From assembly GCA_023434665.1 (NCBI GenBank), contig JAEYSM010000006.1, positions 1-64,000 on the forward strand: DNA of 64,000 nt, in the 5' to 3' direction. Origin of the DNA: Bacteroidota bacterium (GTDB lineage: Bacteria > Bacteroidota > Bacteroidia > Bacteroidales > Lentimicrobiaceae). The position numbers were made by a program, and so were the translations under genes. Below are positions 8,760 through 16,300 of the stretch, one piece after another. The notes beneath the pieces are model-generated. The model was not told the DNA's origin. It was given only the letters and a program-made list of their open reading frames with translations, and ran no database searches. Numbering within the stretch: position 1 is the stretch's first letter; each line of letters begins with the position of its first letter.

Positions 8760-9239
8760 TCATTTGTCCATGTCATGTTTGTCGGTTGGAATAACCAATA
8801 CAGGAACTTTTGATGAGCGTAAAACCTGTTCGGTGACACTACCCGATACCACTTTTTCTAGCCATTTACGTTCACTTGAACCAACCACAACTAAGTCGGC
8901 TTTTATTTCATTAACTGTTTCAATTATTGTGTCAGAAAAGTCACCTTCTTTTGCCAGGATTGAGATGTTCATGTCACCCAAATAAGATTTAGTTTTCATC
9001 AAATAATCTTCAGCAGCTTTGAGTAAATACTCAGCCTGTTGTCCTTCAATTGGTTCTGAAGGAACGAAACCAACAAAGCCCATTATTGGAGAATATGCTC
9101 TCGATGCATAATACACTTCATTTGCAACTACATGAAGCAGGATAAAGACTGCATTAGTTTCTTTAAACAGAGTGTGTGCTGTTTTTGCTACCATTTCAGC
9201 TGTAGGGTCATAATCTAAACAGATAAGGATCTTCTTCAT
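8760..9239 (-). CDS. Universal stress protein (UspA family)
   Basis: A 159-residue single-domain Usp protein. It starts KKILICLDYD, with an acidic residue at the nucleotide-binding position after beta-1, and ends with the typical GSVTEQVLRSSKVPVLVIP strand-helix-strand. The ATP-binding consensus G-x2-G-x9-G-S/T is only partly kept: the first Gly and the final GS are present but the second Gly is Glu (GSSE), so nucleotide binding may be altered. Such proteins are cytoplasmic and respond to stress or starvation. The gene stands alone on the minus strand, 30 bp downstream of the acidic-protein gene at 9270-9587, and ends at the shared terminator. Confidence 0.9.
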   Translation of the reverse strand: MKKILICLDYDPTAEMVAKTAHTLFKETNAVFILLHVVANEVYYASRAYSPIMGFVGFVPSEPIEGQQAEYLLKAAEDYLMKTKSYLGDMNISILAKEGDFSDTIIETVNEIKADLVVVGSSERKWLEKVVSGSVTEQVLRSSKVPVLVIPTDKHDMDK

Positions 9240-9269
9240 TTCGCCAGTTTTTGTTAAACCAATAAAAAT

Positions 9270-9587
9270 CTATATTCTCCTGGAATCATCTTCTAATGAA
9301 CTGTTATCATCACTACCCAGACTATAGTAATTATTCTCTTCATCCTCGTTTCCTATTGCCTCCATCTCATCATCCAGTTCTGAACCTGGTACATCTAAAT
9401 CCCCCAATATTAAATCATCGGTGAATTCATCTGTAGCCCTTTCGGTTGGTTCTCTGCTATATGGATTCTCAGGATCAAGATTCTCATCCTGTTCCATTCG
9501 ACTGAAAACATCTTCCGATGGATCGTTCGAAGTATATCCAGGCAATTCTTCGTCCCGTTTATTAATTTCTTCCTGATAGTCAGCCAT
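9270..9587 (-). CDS. Highly acidic hypothetical protein (105 aa)
   Basis: A 105-residue protein with 18 Asp and 18 Glu (34 percent acidic) against 7 Lys/Arg, so it is strongly negative at neutral pH. It is rich in Asn, Ser, Pro and Gly, lacks hydrophobic stretches, and is probably disordered. I recognise no domain. It lies 30 bp upstream of the universal stress gene on the same strand, so the two may be co-transcribed. The frame is clean, with an ATG at 9587 and a typical AT-rich leader. A minority alternative is a spurious frame, but the acidic repeats look protein-like. Confidence 0.6.
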   Translation of the reverse strand: MADYQEEINKRDEELPGYTSNDPSEDVFSRMEQDENLDPENPYSREPTERATDEFTDDLILGDLDVPGSELDDEMEAIGNEDEENNYYSLGSDDNSSLEDDSRRI

Positions 9588-9736
9588 ATCTCAAGTTTTA
9601 AATTATACGTATGTATTTGTTATTGTGCTAGTTAAGCAACTCTAATATAACAAACCTTAATCAAAAAGTATTTTGAAAGCAAATGTGATAGCAACTGGTT
9701 AAATTGTACATATAATAGTGGATTGAAGAAAAAATA

Positions 9737-9949
9737 TCATGATTTTTTTGAAGCCTGCCATAGAACTACACCACCAACTATCATTATTACAACTCCAACA
9801 TATGGTGACCAGTTAACATTTTTCTTTTTATCAGCAGTTACTTCAACATTTCCGATATCTAATACTTCCTCTTTCTGAAAGAATGAAAATGATGTAAAAA
9901 TCGTTAACAGAAAGCCAACTATCAATAAAATAATACCTGTTGTTTTCAT
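9737..9949 (-). CDS. Small two-helix inner-membrane protein (70 aa)
   Basis: A 70-residue protein with two hydrophobic segments (about residues 4-24 and 49-64) joined by a polar loop that contains KKEEVLDIGNVEVTADKKK. It ends in a short basic tail. I recognise the layout from short Bacteroidota hypothetical membrane proteins of the same length and loop pattern, but no function is known to me. It stands alone between the acidic protein and the AlkD-like gene. The start is supported by an AAAACC-type AT-rich leader; no clear promoter was seen. Confidence 0.7.
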   Translation of the reverse strand: MKTTGIILLIVGFLLTIFTSFSFFQKEEVLDIGNVEVTADKKKNVNWSPYVGVVIMIVGGVVLWQASKKS

Positions 9950-10061
9950 GGTTTTTGAGTTTATGAAACATTAAAATATTTAGAATTATAAAAATAATTA
10001 CTCAAGACCCGAATAGCATTACATTCTTATTACTTATATTTACATAAAATAACCATATGTG

Positions 10062-10790
10062 ATGAATGCTATAGAATTGTACAATGATATCCATGAATAC
10101 TGCATCAGCCATGCAGACGAAAAGCTTGTCGTAAAATACAGCCGTTATTTCAAAGAAGGTGAGTACAATGCATGGGGGTTAACTCGTGAACAGATGGAAA
10201 GTAAGAGGAAAGAACTGCTTCATAGAGGTGTTCTTTCTGTTGACCTTATTTTTCAGACAGCACCTTTATTGATGAAAGAAGACAAATATGAGGAAACGTC
10301 GTTTGTTATAACACTTCTTGGTTGTTTTCCGGACCAGTTTTCCAGAGAAACCTTTGAACGATTGCAGGAATGGTTTGAATATAGTATCACCAATTGGGCT
10401 CATGCCGATACTTTAGGAATGTTCCTTTTGCCATTGTTTTTGAAGAAAAAGGCCATCACTGAAAACGACTTTATTCCATGGATTTCCTCACCATACAAAT
10501 TTAAAAGGCGATGTGTTCCAGTAACATTTATTAAATCACTCCAAAATTTTCCTCTTGAAGAAATGCTCAAAATTATTGAGCCTTTAATGCAAGACAATGA
10601 ACGTGTTGTGCACCAGGGAGTAGGATGGTTTTTAAGGGAGTCCTGGAAAAAATTTCCTGAACAGATTGAGGATTACTTGTTGAAATACAAGGATACTTCT
10701 CCCAGGTTAATCTTTCAATATGCCTGTGAAAAAATGACACCAGAGAATAAAGCCCGGTTTAAGAAGCCTCAAATTCGTAAAGGTATTTAA
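10062..10790 (+). CDS. DNA alkylation repair protein, AlkD-like HEAT-repeat glycosylase
   Basis: A 242-residue, all-helical protein of the AlkD family, which removes N3- and N7-alkylated purines from DNA. The family signature NWAHAD (residues 111-116) supplies the conserved Asp116, and the later segment GVGWFLRESWKKFP matches the conserved WxLRE helix. Length equals that of Bacillus AlkD. An in-frame GTG sits directly before the ATG at 10062; the ATG is preferred. The 3' end overlaps the convergent YD-repeat gene by 32 bp (10759-10790). It appears to be a single-gene unit. Confidence 0.88.
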   Translation: MNAIELYNDIHEYCISHADEKLVVKYSRYFKEGEYNAWGLTREQMESKRKELLHRGVLSVDLIFQTAPLLMKEDKYEETSFVITLLGCFPDQFSRETFERLQEWFEYSITNWAHADTLGMFLLPLFLKKKAITENDFIPWISSPYKFKRRCVPVTFIKSLQNFPLEEMLKIIEPLMQDNERVVHQGVGWFLRESWKKFPEQIEDYLLKYKDTSPRLIFQYACEKMTPENKARFKKPQIRKGI

Positions 10791-11640
10791 GTTTATAATG
10801 TAATCCGGCTTGATAAAGTGTCGGCTGCATAACGACCTCTGCAAAAATCTGGCGACCCTCTGAATCGTATTCCCTTTTAACGCTGCTTAGCAATTCGCCA
10901 TCCCCGGCTCTTTCTTCTTGTAGAATATTATTTCCTGCTTCGTCGTATTTGAGTGAAGTTAACTTCTTTCCTCTTACATTTTCCTCTTCATACAAACCAG
11001 GCCTGTTATACTCATCATATTCAATGGTCGTCCTTGCTATCAGGTTTCCTTTCCCATTGTAACGCTTTTCAACATACAAGCGTCCATCCTCATCGTACAA
11101 TGAAACAGTTTTTTCAGGTAGCTCATCGTGATATGAAATCTCGGTCAACGATGAAATATGGCCTTCGTCATCATACTCATATTCTCTCTCGAAAACCGTT
11201 TCGCCGAACAGATCTACCTTTATTTCCTTTATTAGTTTATCGTCATTATATTCCCATATTTCTTTTTCACCCTCTTCACCATCGCTGTCTGAGGTTGCTT
11301 TCAGCACCAATTTATCACCTTCATATGTGTAGTTAGTAATGTCACTACCGCCCTCCTGATAGTGCTTGGTCTCACTGACAAGTCTACCCTTCTCATCAAA
11401 AACCCTTTCAACGGATTCCGAGATTTGACCCTCAGTTTCCAAGGTTTCTTTTACCGGTAATCCATTTTCCAACTCTATTATTACATGGTCCTCAAGCAGA
11501 CCTTCTGAACTATAATTGTACCTTTCGGTTTCAACTCCATTTGAATAACTTACTTCACTAATGACCACTCCAGGGTCCTCATTACTGCTATTACCAAGCA
11601 GATTATGACGTACAATCGTTAGTTTCTTTAAAACGGACAT
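10759..11640 (-). CDS. YD-repeat-like hypothetical protein
   Basis: A 293-residue acidic protein made of short beta-strand repeats with the pattern Y-(D/E)-x2-G-(R/H/N)-(L/I), for example YEYDDEGHIS, SLYDEDGRLYVE, YDEYNRPG, KYDEAGNNI and REYDSEGRQI. This resembles YD/Rhs repeats, but there is no signal peptide, no Rhs core box and no toxin tail, and the protein is far shorter than Rhs proteins. It is likely cytoplasmic or exported by an unknown route. Its last 32 bp overlap the end of the AlkD-like gene on the other strand. Function unknown. Confidence 0.75.
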   Translation of the reverse strand: MSVLKKLTIVRHNLLGNSSNEDPGVVISEVSYSNGVETERYNYSSEGLLEDHVIIELENGLPVKETLETEGQISESVERVFDEKGRLVSETKHYQEGGSDITNYTYEGDKLVLKATSDSDGEEGEKEIWEYNDDKLIKEIKVDLFGETVFEREYEYDDEGHISSLTEISYHDELPEKTVSLYDEDGRLYVEKRYNGKGNLIARTTIEYDEYNRPGLYEEENVRGKKLTSLKYDEAGNNILQEERAGDGELLSSVKREYDSEGRQIFAEVVMQPTLYQAGLHYKLKYLYEFEAS

Positions 11641-11873
11641 AAAACTGATCTTTAAATTTAGTGCAAAATAAAGGAAAATTCAGTTCCCTTAATTGGTGAG
11701 GTGATTGATTGTATATTGATTGTGTACCTCTTTACATATAAACCGGCTCCGATCCGCTATCAATCTGCATTGAAAGTAGATCAAAGACGGCCCAATACCG
11801 AACAAGGGGCGAAGCAACTGTAGATCAATATAAAATCAAGATCAGATAAAAGTCAGGGATTTGAACAAATGGC
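11641..11873. other. Intergenic stretch without recognised gene
   Basis: Between the YD-repeat start and the terminator at 11874 I see no ORF with coding character. There is a short direct repeat, ATTGATTGTAT then ATTGATTGTGT, near 11706-11727. No tRNA or other RNA motif is visible. Confidence 0.5.
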
Positions 11874-11917
11874 AATAAAAATACCCCGGCAATTTTATCT
11901 GCCGGGGTATTATTTTT
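11874..11917 (-). terminator. Intrinsic terminator of the methyltransferase gene
   Basis: An 11-bp perfect stem ATACCCCGGCA (11881-11891) with its complement at 11900-11910 and an 8-base loop. Reading the minus strand, it is followed by TTTTATT. It lies about 30 bp beyond the stop of the methyltransferase gene. The plus side is also T-rich. Confidence 0.85.
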
Positions 11918-11939
11918 ATCAGTCAGAGTATAAGGTAAA

Positions 11940-12713
11940 CTATATTTTTTTGCCTATAAAGAAAGTATAGCCATAATACTTGCTGTATTTGGAATATAGG
12001 TCCTTTTCGTGCTTCATATTAGCAACAAGGTCTAAAGCAGAAGGATTGTCAGGATACTTTTGAAGAAACTCTATTTGAATCCTCTCTTGAGGTTCAAAAA
12101 AGTGTTTTGTCCAGCATTCATCAGGTAATACAAAGCAGGCAATAATTTTATAGCCGGCACCCTGAAGTTGAGCTAACTTAACAGGTATGGTATCGATTTC
12201 TGGATAGTCTCTTGTCCAGAACTCATGAATCTCATCAGGCCTTTCATCAGTAAACCAGGTTGCTTCTGTAATTGCAAGATATCCTCCTTTCTTAAGATAC
12301 TTGTGCCAATCAGTGATACCCTGTCTGAATCCAACATTGTAGATTGCACCTTCTGACCATATTATATCAAATTGTTCTTCACTGAACGGGAGGTTCTTCA
12401 TGTCACCTACATGACCTTTCACCCTCTCGTCAAAACCTAAAACTGTAGCATTAGAATTTAACTTATCTATAAACACAGGGAAAAGATCTAATGCTGTAAT
12501 AGCTGCATTCGTATGCTTTGCCAGAATCATTGTTTGCCCTCCAGTGCCACAGCCAATATCCGCTATAGTTGTTTTTGTTGAAAGATCGTCGATATAACTC
12601 AGAGCCTTTTGGGTAATTTCGGGACTTCCAGGCCCTTGTCTCTTTGTATAAGAAAAGTATTCGCAAATTAAATTGAAATCAAATTCGTGTATTGATTTTG
12701 TATCGTTACTCAT
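11940..12713 (-). CDS. Class I SAM-dependent methyltransferase
   Basis: The frame is open from 12842, but the conserved family start is MSNDTKSIHEFDFNLICEYF, so I place the start at 12713 (257 residues). Motif I, IADIGCGTGGQ, is the SAM-binding glycine loop, followed by an acidic residue after strand 2 (ALDLF) and a GHVGDMKNLPF segment. The N-terminal RQGPGSPEITQKAL is typical of a Bacteroidota family of small-molecule methyltransferases whose substrate I cannot name. It is cytoplasmic. The gene stands alone, with its own terminator 30 bp downstream. Confidence 0.85.
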   Translation of the reverse strand: MSNDTKSIHEFDFNLICEYFSYTKRQGPGSPEITQKALSYIDDLSTKTTIADIGCGTGGQTMILAKHTNAAITALDLFPVFIDKLNSNATVLGFDERVKGHVGDMKNLPFSEEQFDIIWSEGAIYNVGFRQGITDWHKYLKKGGYLAITEATWFTDERPDEIHEFWTRDYPEIDTIPVKLAQLQGAGYKIIACFVLPDECWTKHFFEPQERIQIEFLQKYPDNPSALDLVANMKHEKDLYSKYSKYYGYTFFIGKKI

Positions 12714-12953
12714 GATGTTATTATTTAAAAGATTACAACGTGCATTTTCGCCATATGTAATGAAAAATGGCATTTCTAATAAAAATAGTGAACTGAAACT
12801 CCGGCCAGAAATAAACCGGGTTAAACAAAGAGTTAAAACCAAAGTTATATAAACCAGGTTTTTTTAACTCACACGATCCGAATTAACTTTAAACATCCAG
12901 AAGTATTAGATATTGCAAAGATATAAATTTAAAACTGACCCAACAATTTTTGT

Positions 12954-12961
12954 TATTTTTG
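12954..12961 (+). promoter_or_regulatory. Bacteroidota -7 element before the prolyl oligopeptidase
   Basis: TATTTTTG at 12954-12961 fits TAnnTTTG. A start site near 12968 would exclude the upstream ATG at 12950 and supports the ATG at 12983. No clear -33 element was found. Confidence 0.4.
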
Positions 12962-12982
12962 GCAGGAAAATTTTTAACATTT

Positions 12983-15097
12983 ATGAAAAAATCAATTTTA
13001 ATGGCGTTTACCGGGCTCTTTATAGCAGGACATGCTTTCTCTCAGGAAAAACTTAAATATCCGAAGACTGAAAAAACAGATGTAACAGACACTTATTTCG
13101 GAAAAATAGTGGCAGATCCTTACAGGTGGCTTGAGGATGATAATTCTGAGCAAACTACGGCATGGGTTCAGGCACAAAATAAAGTAACTGAATCTTATCT
13201 TTCAAAAATTCCTTTCAGAAATAAAATTAAAGATAGGCTTACACAATTATGGAATTATCCAAGGTATGGTGTTCCGTTTCATGAAGGAAATCATTATTTC
13301 TTCTTCAAAAACGATGGCACGCAAAACCAAAGTGTTCTCTATATTCAGAATAGTCTGACTGATGAGCCAAGAGTCTTTCTTGATCCTAATAAATTATCAG
13401 CAGATGGCACAGTTGCATTGGGTACTTACTCTGTTTCAAAAGATGGTAAATACTTTGCTTATGCAGTTTCGAAAGCCGGCTCCGATTGGTCAGAGATTTA
13501 TGTGAAAGAAACTGAAACCGGAAATCAATTGAATGATAAGATCGAATGGGTTAAGTTTTCAGGCGTTTCATGGAAAGACGATGGATTTTTCTACAGTCGT
13601 TATGATGAACCCATTGGAGGTGGAAAATTGACATCCAAAAACGAATACCACAAAGTTTATTACCATAAGCTTAGCGAGCCTCAGAGCAAAGACAAGCTAA
13701 TCTATAAAAATGACAATTATCCTTTGAGAAATTATTATGTTTTTACTACAGAGGATGAGAAATTCCTGGTTCTCAGCGAATCAGAATCCACTAGTGGAAA
13801 TTCAATGTATATAAAAGATTTAAGCATCCCGGATGGTGAGTTCATACTGATAGCCGAAGGATTTGATAATGAATACGGCGTTATTCATAACATTGGAAAG
13901 AAGTTTTATGTCTTAACAAATTTTGAAGCACCAAGAAACCGTGTAGTTGAAGTGGACCTTTCGCAGCCCGGTAAAAATAATTGGAAAGTTATTATCCCTG
14001 AACAAGAAGAAGTCTTGCAAAATGTGCATGTCAGTGGAGGCAAATTCATTGCACAATACATGAAAGATGCAACAAGTAAGGCGGTTGTTATTGATTATTC
14101 AGGAGTAGTACTTTATGATATGCAACTCCCGGGCATCGGAACATTGGCAGGACTTAACAGCAAGGACAAAGAGAATCTTGCATTTTATTCATTTACCTCT
14201 TTCACAGCACCTTCAACAATATACAAATATGATGTGAGTAAAAACCAATCAGAAGTGCTGTACAAATCAGAAATGGATTTCGACAATACGCAATATGTTT
14301 CAAAACAAGTATTTTATACAAGTAAAGATGGCACAAAAGTTCCCATGTTCATAGTTCATAAAAAGAACATACAGCTTGATGGGAATAATCCTGTTTACTT
14401 ATATGGATATGGCGGTTTCAATGCTAGCCTCACTCCTTCATTTAGTGCAAGCAGATTAGTATTTCTTGAAAATGGTGGTATATTTGTTATGGCAAACCTC
14501 AGAGGGGGCGGTGAATATGGTGAACAGTGGCACAAAGCAGGAACAAAACTTCAAAAACAAAATGTATTTGATGATTTCATAGCTGCTGCTGAATATCTCA
14601 TTCAACAGAAATACACTTCACCTAAAAAAATTGCCATTGCCGGCGGTTCAAATGGAGGATTACTTGTAGGTGCTTGTATGACTCAACGTCCTGATTTGTT
14701 TGGTGTTGCCCTCCCAGCTGTTGGTGTTATGGATATGCTTCGATTCCATAAATTTACTATTGGTTGGGCATGGGTAAGTGATTATGGTTCAAGTGAAAAT
14801 GAAGAAGAATTCCATTACCTATATGGTTATTCACCTCTTCATAATCTTAAAAAAGACACTTGCTATCCACCAACACTTATTACTACAGCCGATCATGATG
14901 ATCGTGTAGTACCTGCGCATTCTTTCAAATTTGCAGCAACCCTGCAAGAAATGCAGTCATGCAATAACCCTGCTTTAATAAGAATTGAGACTAATGCAGG
15001 ACACGGAGCAGGAAAGCCACTTTCTAAACTTATTGAAGAGTCGGCTGATGTTTGGTCTTTCACAATGCATAATTTAGGAATGGTTCCTGCGTTATAG
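12983..15097 (+). CDS. Secreted prolyl oligopeptidase (S9A)
   Basis: A 704-residue serine peptidase that cleaves short peptides after proline. The protein starts with a signal peptide (KKSILMAFTGLFIAGHAFS, cleavage before QEK), so it acts in the periplasm or outside. The N-terminal PYRWLEDDNS motif and the beta-propeller precede an alpha/beta-hydrolase domain. The nucleophile motif is GGSNGG (Ser556), the acid segment is ADHDDRVVPAHSFK, and the histidine is in NAGHGAG (His674). An ATG 33 bp upstream also gives an open frame, but the promoter-like element at 12954 and the signal peptide favour 12983. Length is usual. It ends shortly before a terminator at 15134. Confidence 0.93.
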   Translation: MKKSILMAFTGLFIAGHAFSQEKLKYPKTEKTDVTDTYFGKIVADPYRWLEDDNSEQTTAWVQAQNKVTESYLSKIPFRNKIKDRLTQLWNYPRYGVPFHEGNHYFFFKNDGTQNQSVLYIQNSLTDEPRVFLDPNKLSADGTVALGTYSVSKDGKYFAYAVSKAGSDWSEIYVKETETGNQLNDKIEWVKFSGVSWKDDGFFYSRYDEPIGGGKLTSKNEYHKVYYHKLSEPQSKDKLIYKNDNYPLRNYYVFTTEDEKFLVLSESESTSGNSMYIKDLSIPDGEFILIAEGFDNEYGVIHNIGKKFYVLTNFEAPRNRVVEVDLSQPGKNNWKVIIPEQEEVLQNVHVSGGKFIAQYMKDATSKAVVIDYSGVVLYDMQLPGIGTLAGLNSKDKENLAFYSFTSFTAPSTIYKYDVSKNQSEVLYKSEMDFDNTQYVSKQVFYTSKDGTKVPMFIVHKKNIQLDGNNPVYLYGYGGFNASLTPSFSASRLVFLENGGIFVMANLRGGGEYGEQWHKAGTKLQKQNVFDDFIAAAEYLIQQKYTSPKKIAIAGGSNGGLLVGACMTQRPDLFGVALPAVGVMDMLRFHKFTIGWAWVSDYGSSENEEEFHYLYGYSPLHNLKKDTCYPPTLITTADHDDRVVPAHSFKFAATLQEMQSCNNPALIRIETNAGHGAGKPLSKLIEESADVWSFTMHNLGMVPAL

Positions 15098-15133
15098 AGA
15101 TGCTAAATAAGAGTTAAATGTTTTTTTGAAATT

Positions 15134-15166
15134 AAAAGCCTCGTAAATTTGCGGGGCTTTTTTATA
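15134..15166 (+). terminator. Intrinsic terminator of the prolyl oligopeptidase gene
   Basis: A 10-bp stem AAAAGCCTCG (15134-15143) pairs with CGGGGCTTTT (15152-15161) with one G-T wobble, and TTTATA follows. The 8-base loop is TAAATTTG, which itself matches the -7 promoter consensus. Confidence 0.75.
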
Positions 15167-15175
15167 CATAACCAC

Positions 15176-16300
15176 ATGTCTAACAACTATTTGATTAAAG
15201 TTTCTAAACCACTAGTTCTTACATTGCTTATTTTATTTGGTTCTTCGAACAGCACTTTTTCGCAGACTTTTATTGATTCGACTTTCGTAACCGACTCATC
15301 GCATAAGCATGTAGACCTTTTAATAATAAGCGACACTGTCGAAATAAAACGTTTACAGGACAGCATCAGAGTCTTGATTGCTACCTTAGATTACAATGAA
15401 ACCAAAATAAAAGAGCTTTCTGCGAAGCTTGAGGATAAAAACAAAAATCTTGAAGAACAGATAAAGATTCAGAAAGAAAAGGAAACCTTGTTTCTCGAGA
15501 AGGAGGCTATTTATAAGGATGCAATGAATAGTACCATTCTGGATAAAGTAAAACTTGAGGGACAACTGGCTGCTAAAGATTCCAGAATTGAAGGAAAAGA
15601 TCGGGAAATAAATTTGTTGCAGAAAAATTTAAACGACAAAGACAGAGATATTGTTTCAAGGGAAACACAACTTCAAAAAATTGAATCGGATAAGGAACTT
15701 ACAGTCCGTCGCCTTGATACTGTACGAATCGCCTTGCTCAACACTGAAAAACAACTCATAAAAACAACAGAACAACTAAAATATACCGAGCTTAAGATTA
15801 AAGATTGTGAAGCCCGTTACACTTCAGTAACGAATAAAAAGAAGAAGACCCGGGTAGTGCAGGGCTTTGCCATTAAAAACTATAGGACTCCTGATTTCAT
15901 CCTGGCTCCAAAAGACATTAATAATCCTAATCTTTATGTAATCAACAATCGCAATTCAAGCAATGTAGAGTTTGATTATGTTACCGGTGCATCATTTATG
16001 ATCAAAGATCTGAGCAAACCTGATGGTGTTCTGACTTATGATCTTGGTTTCTTTCTGGGCTTTGGAGGGAATAACCTCTTCAAGAATTTCTATATTGGGC
16101 CGAATATGAAATTATTCGATGTCATACACCTGAATATTGGTGCAAACATTGCAGAATATGAAGTGCTGAAAGACGGATTTAATGTTGGTGATGCATTAGT
16201 AGCCGGCACAGCCATCCCCACAAATAAATCATGGAAAATAAATGCTTATCTTGGTTTCACTTTCGATCTGGAATTGATTACCATGATTGGTAAAAAATAA
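15176..16300 (+). CDS. Envelope protein with long coiled coil and C-terminal barrel-like domain
   Basis: The ATG at 15176 gives 374 residues: a signal peptide (to about residue 31, ending STFSQ), a coiled coil of about 150 residues rich in Lys/Glu/Leu heptads (IKELSAKLEDKNKNLEEQ onwards), and a C-terminal domain of alternating aromatic and glycine strands (FFLGFGGNNLFKNFYIGPNM). The layout suggests a periplasmic coiled coil attached to an outer-membrane or beta-rich domain. I do not recognise the family. An in-frame ATG at 15149 lies inside the upstream terminator and is unlikely. Its stop codon directly abuts the stop of the convergent peroxidase gene. Confidence 0.8.
   Translation: MSNNYLIKVSKPLVLTLLILFGSSNSTFSQTFIDSTFVTDSSHKHVDLLIISDTVEIKRLQDSIRVLIATLDYNETKIKELSAKLEDKNKNLEEQIKIQKEKETLFLEKEAIYKDAMNSTILDKVKLEGQLAAKDSRIEGKDREINLLQKNLNDKDRDIVSRETQLQKIESDKELTVRRLDTVRIALLNTEKQLIKTTEQLKYTELKIKDCEARYTSVTNKKKKTRVVQGFAIKNYRTPDFILAPKDINNPNLYVINNRNSSNVEFDYVTGASFMIKDLSKPDGVLTYDLGFFLGFGGNNLFKNFYIGPNMKLFDVIHLNIGANIAEYEVLKDGFNVGDALVAGTAIPTNKSWKINAYLGFTFDLELITMIGKK

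Noticed and set aside
10953..11336. A 127-residue His-rich plus-strand frame
   Set aside because: It is the reverse of the repeated YD codons; the low-complexity repeat pattern creates long open frames on the other strand.
11706..11727. Two tandem 11-mers ATTGATTGTAT/GT as a possible iteron or CRISPR-like unit
   Set aside because: There are only two copies, with no spacer pattern and no neighbouring cas or replication genes.
12714..12842. The 43-residue N-terminal extension of the methyltransferase
   Set aside because: The family start is MSNDTKSIHEFDF at 12713, and the extension has no conserved character.
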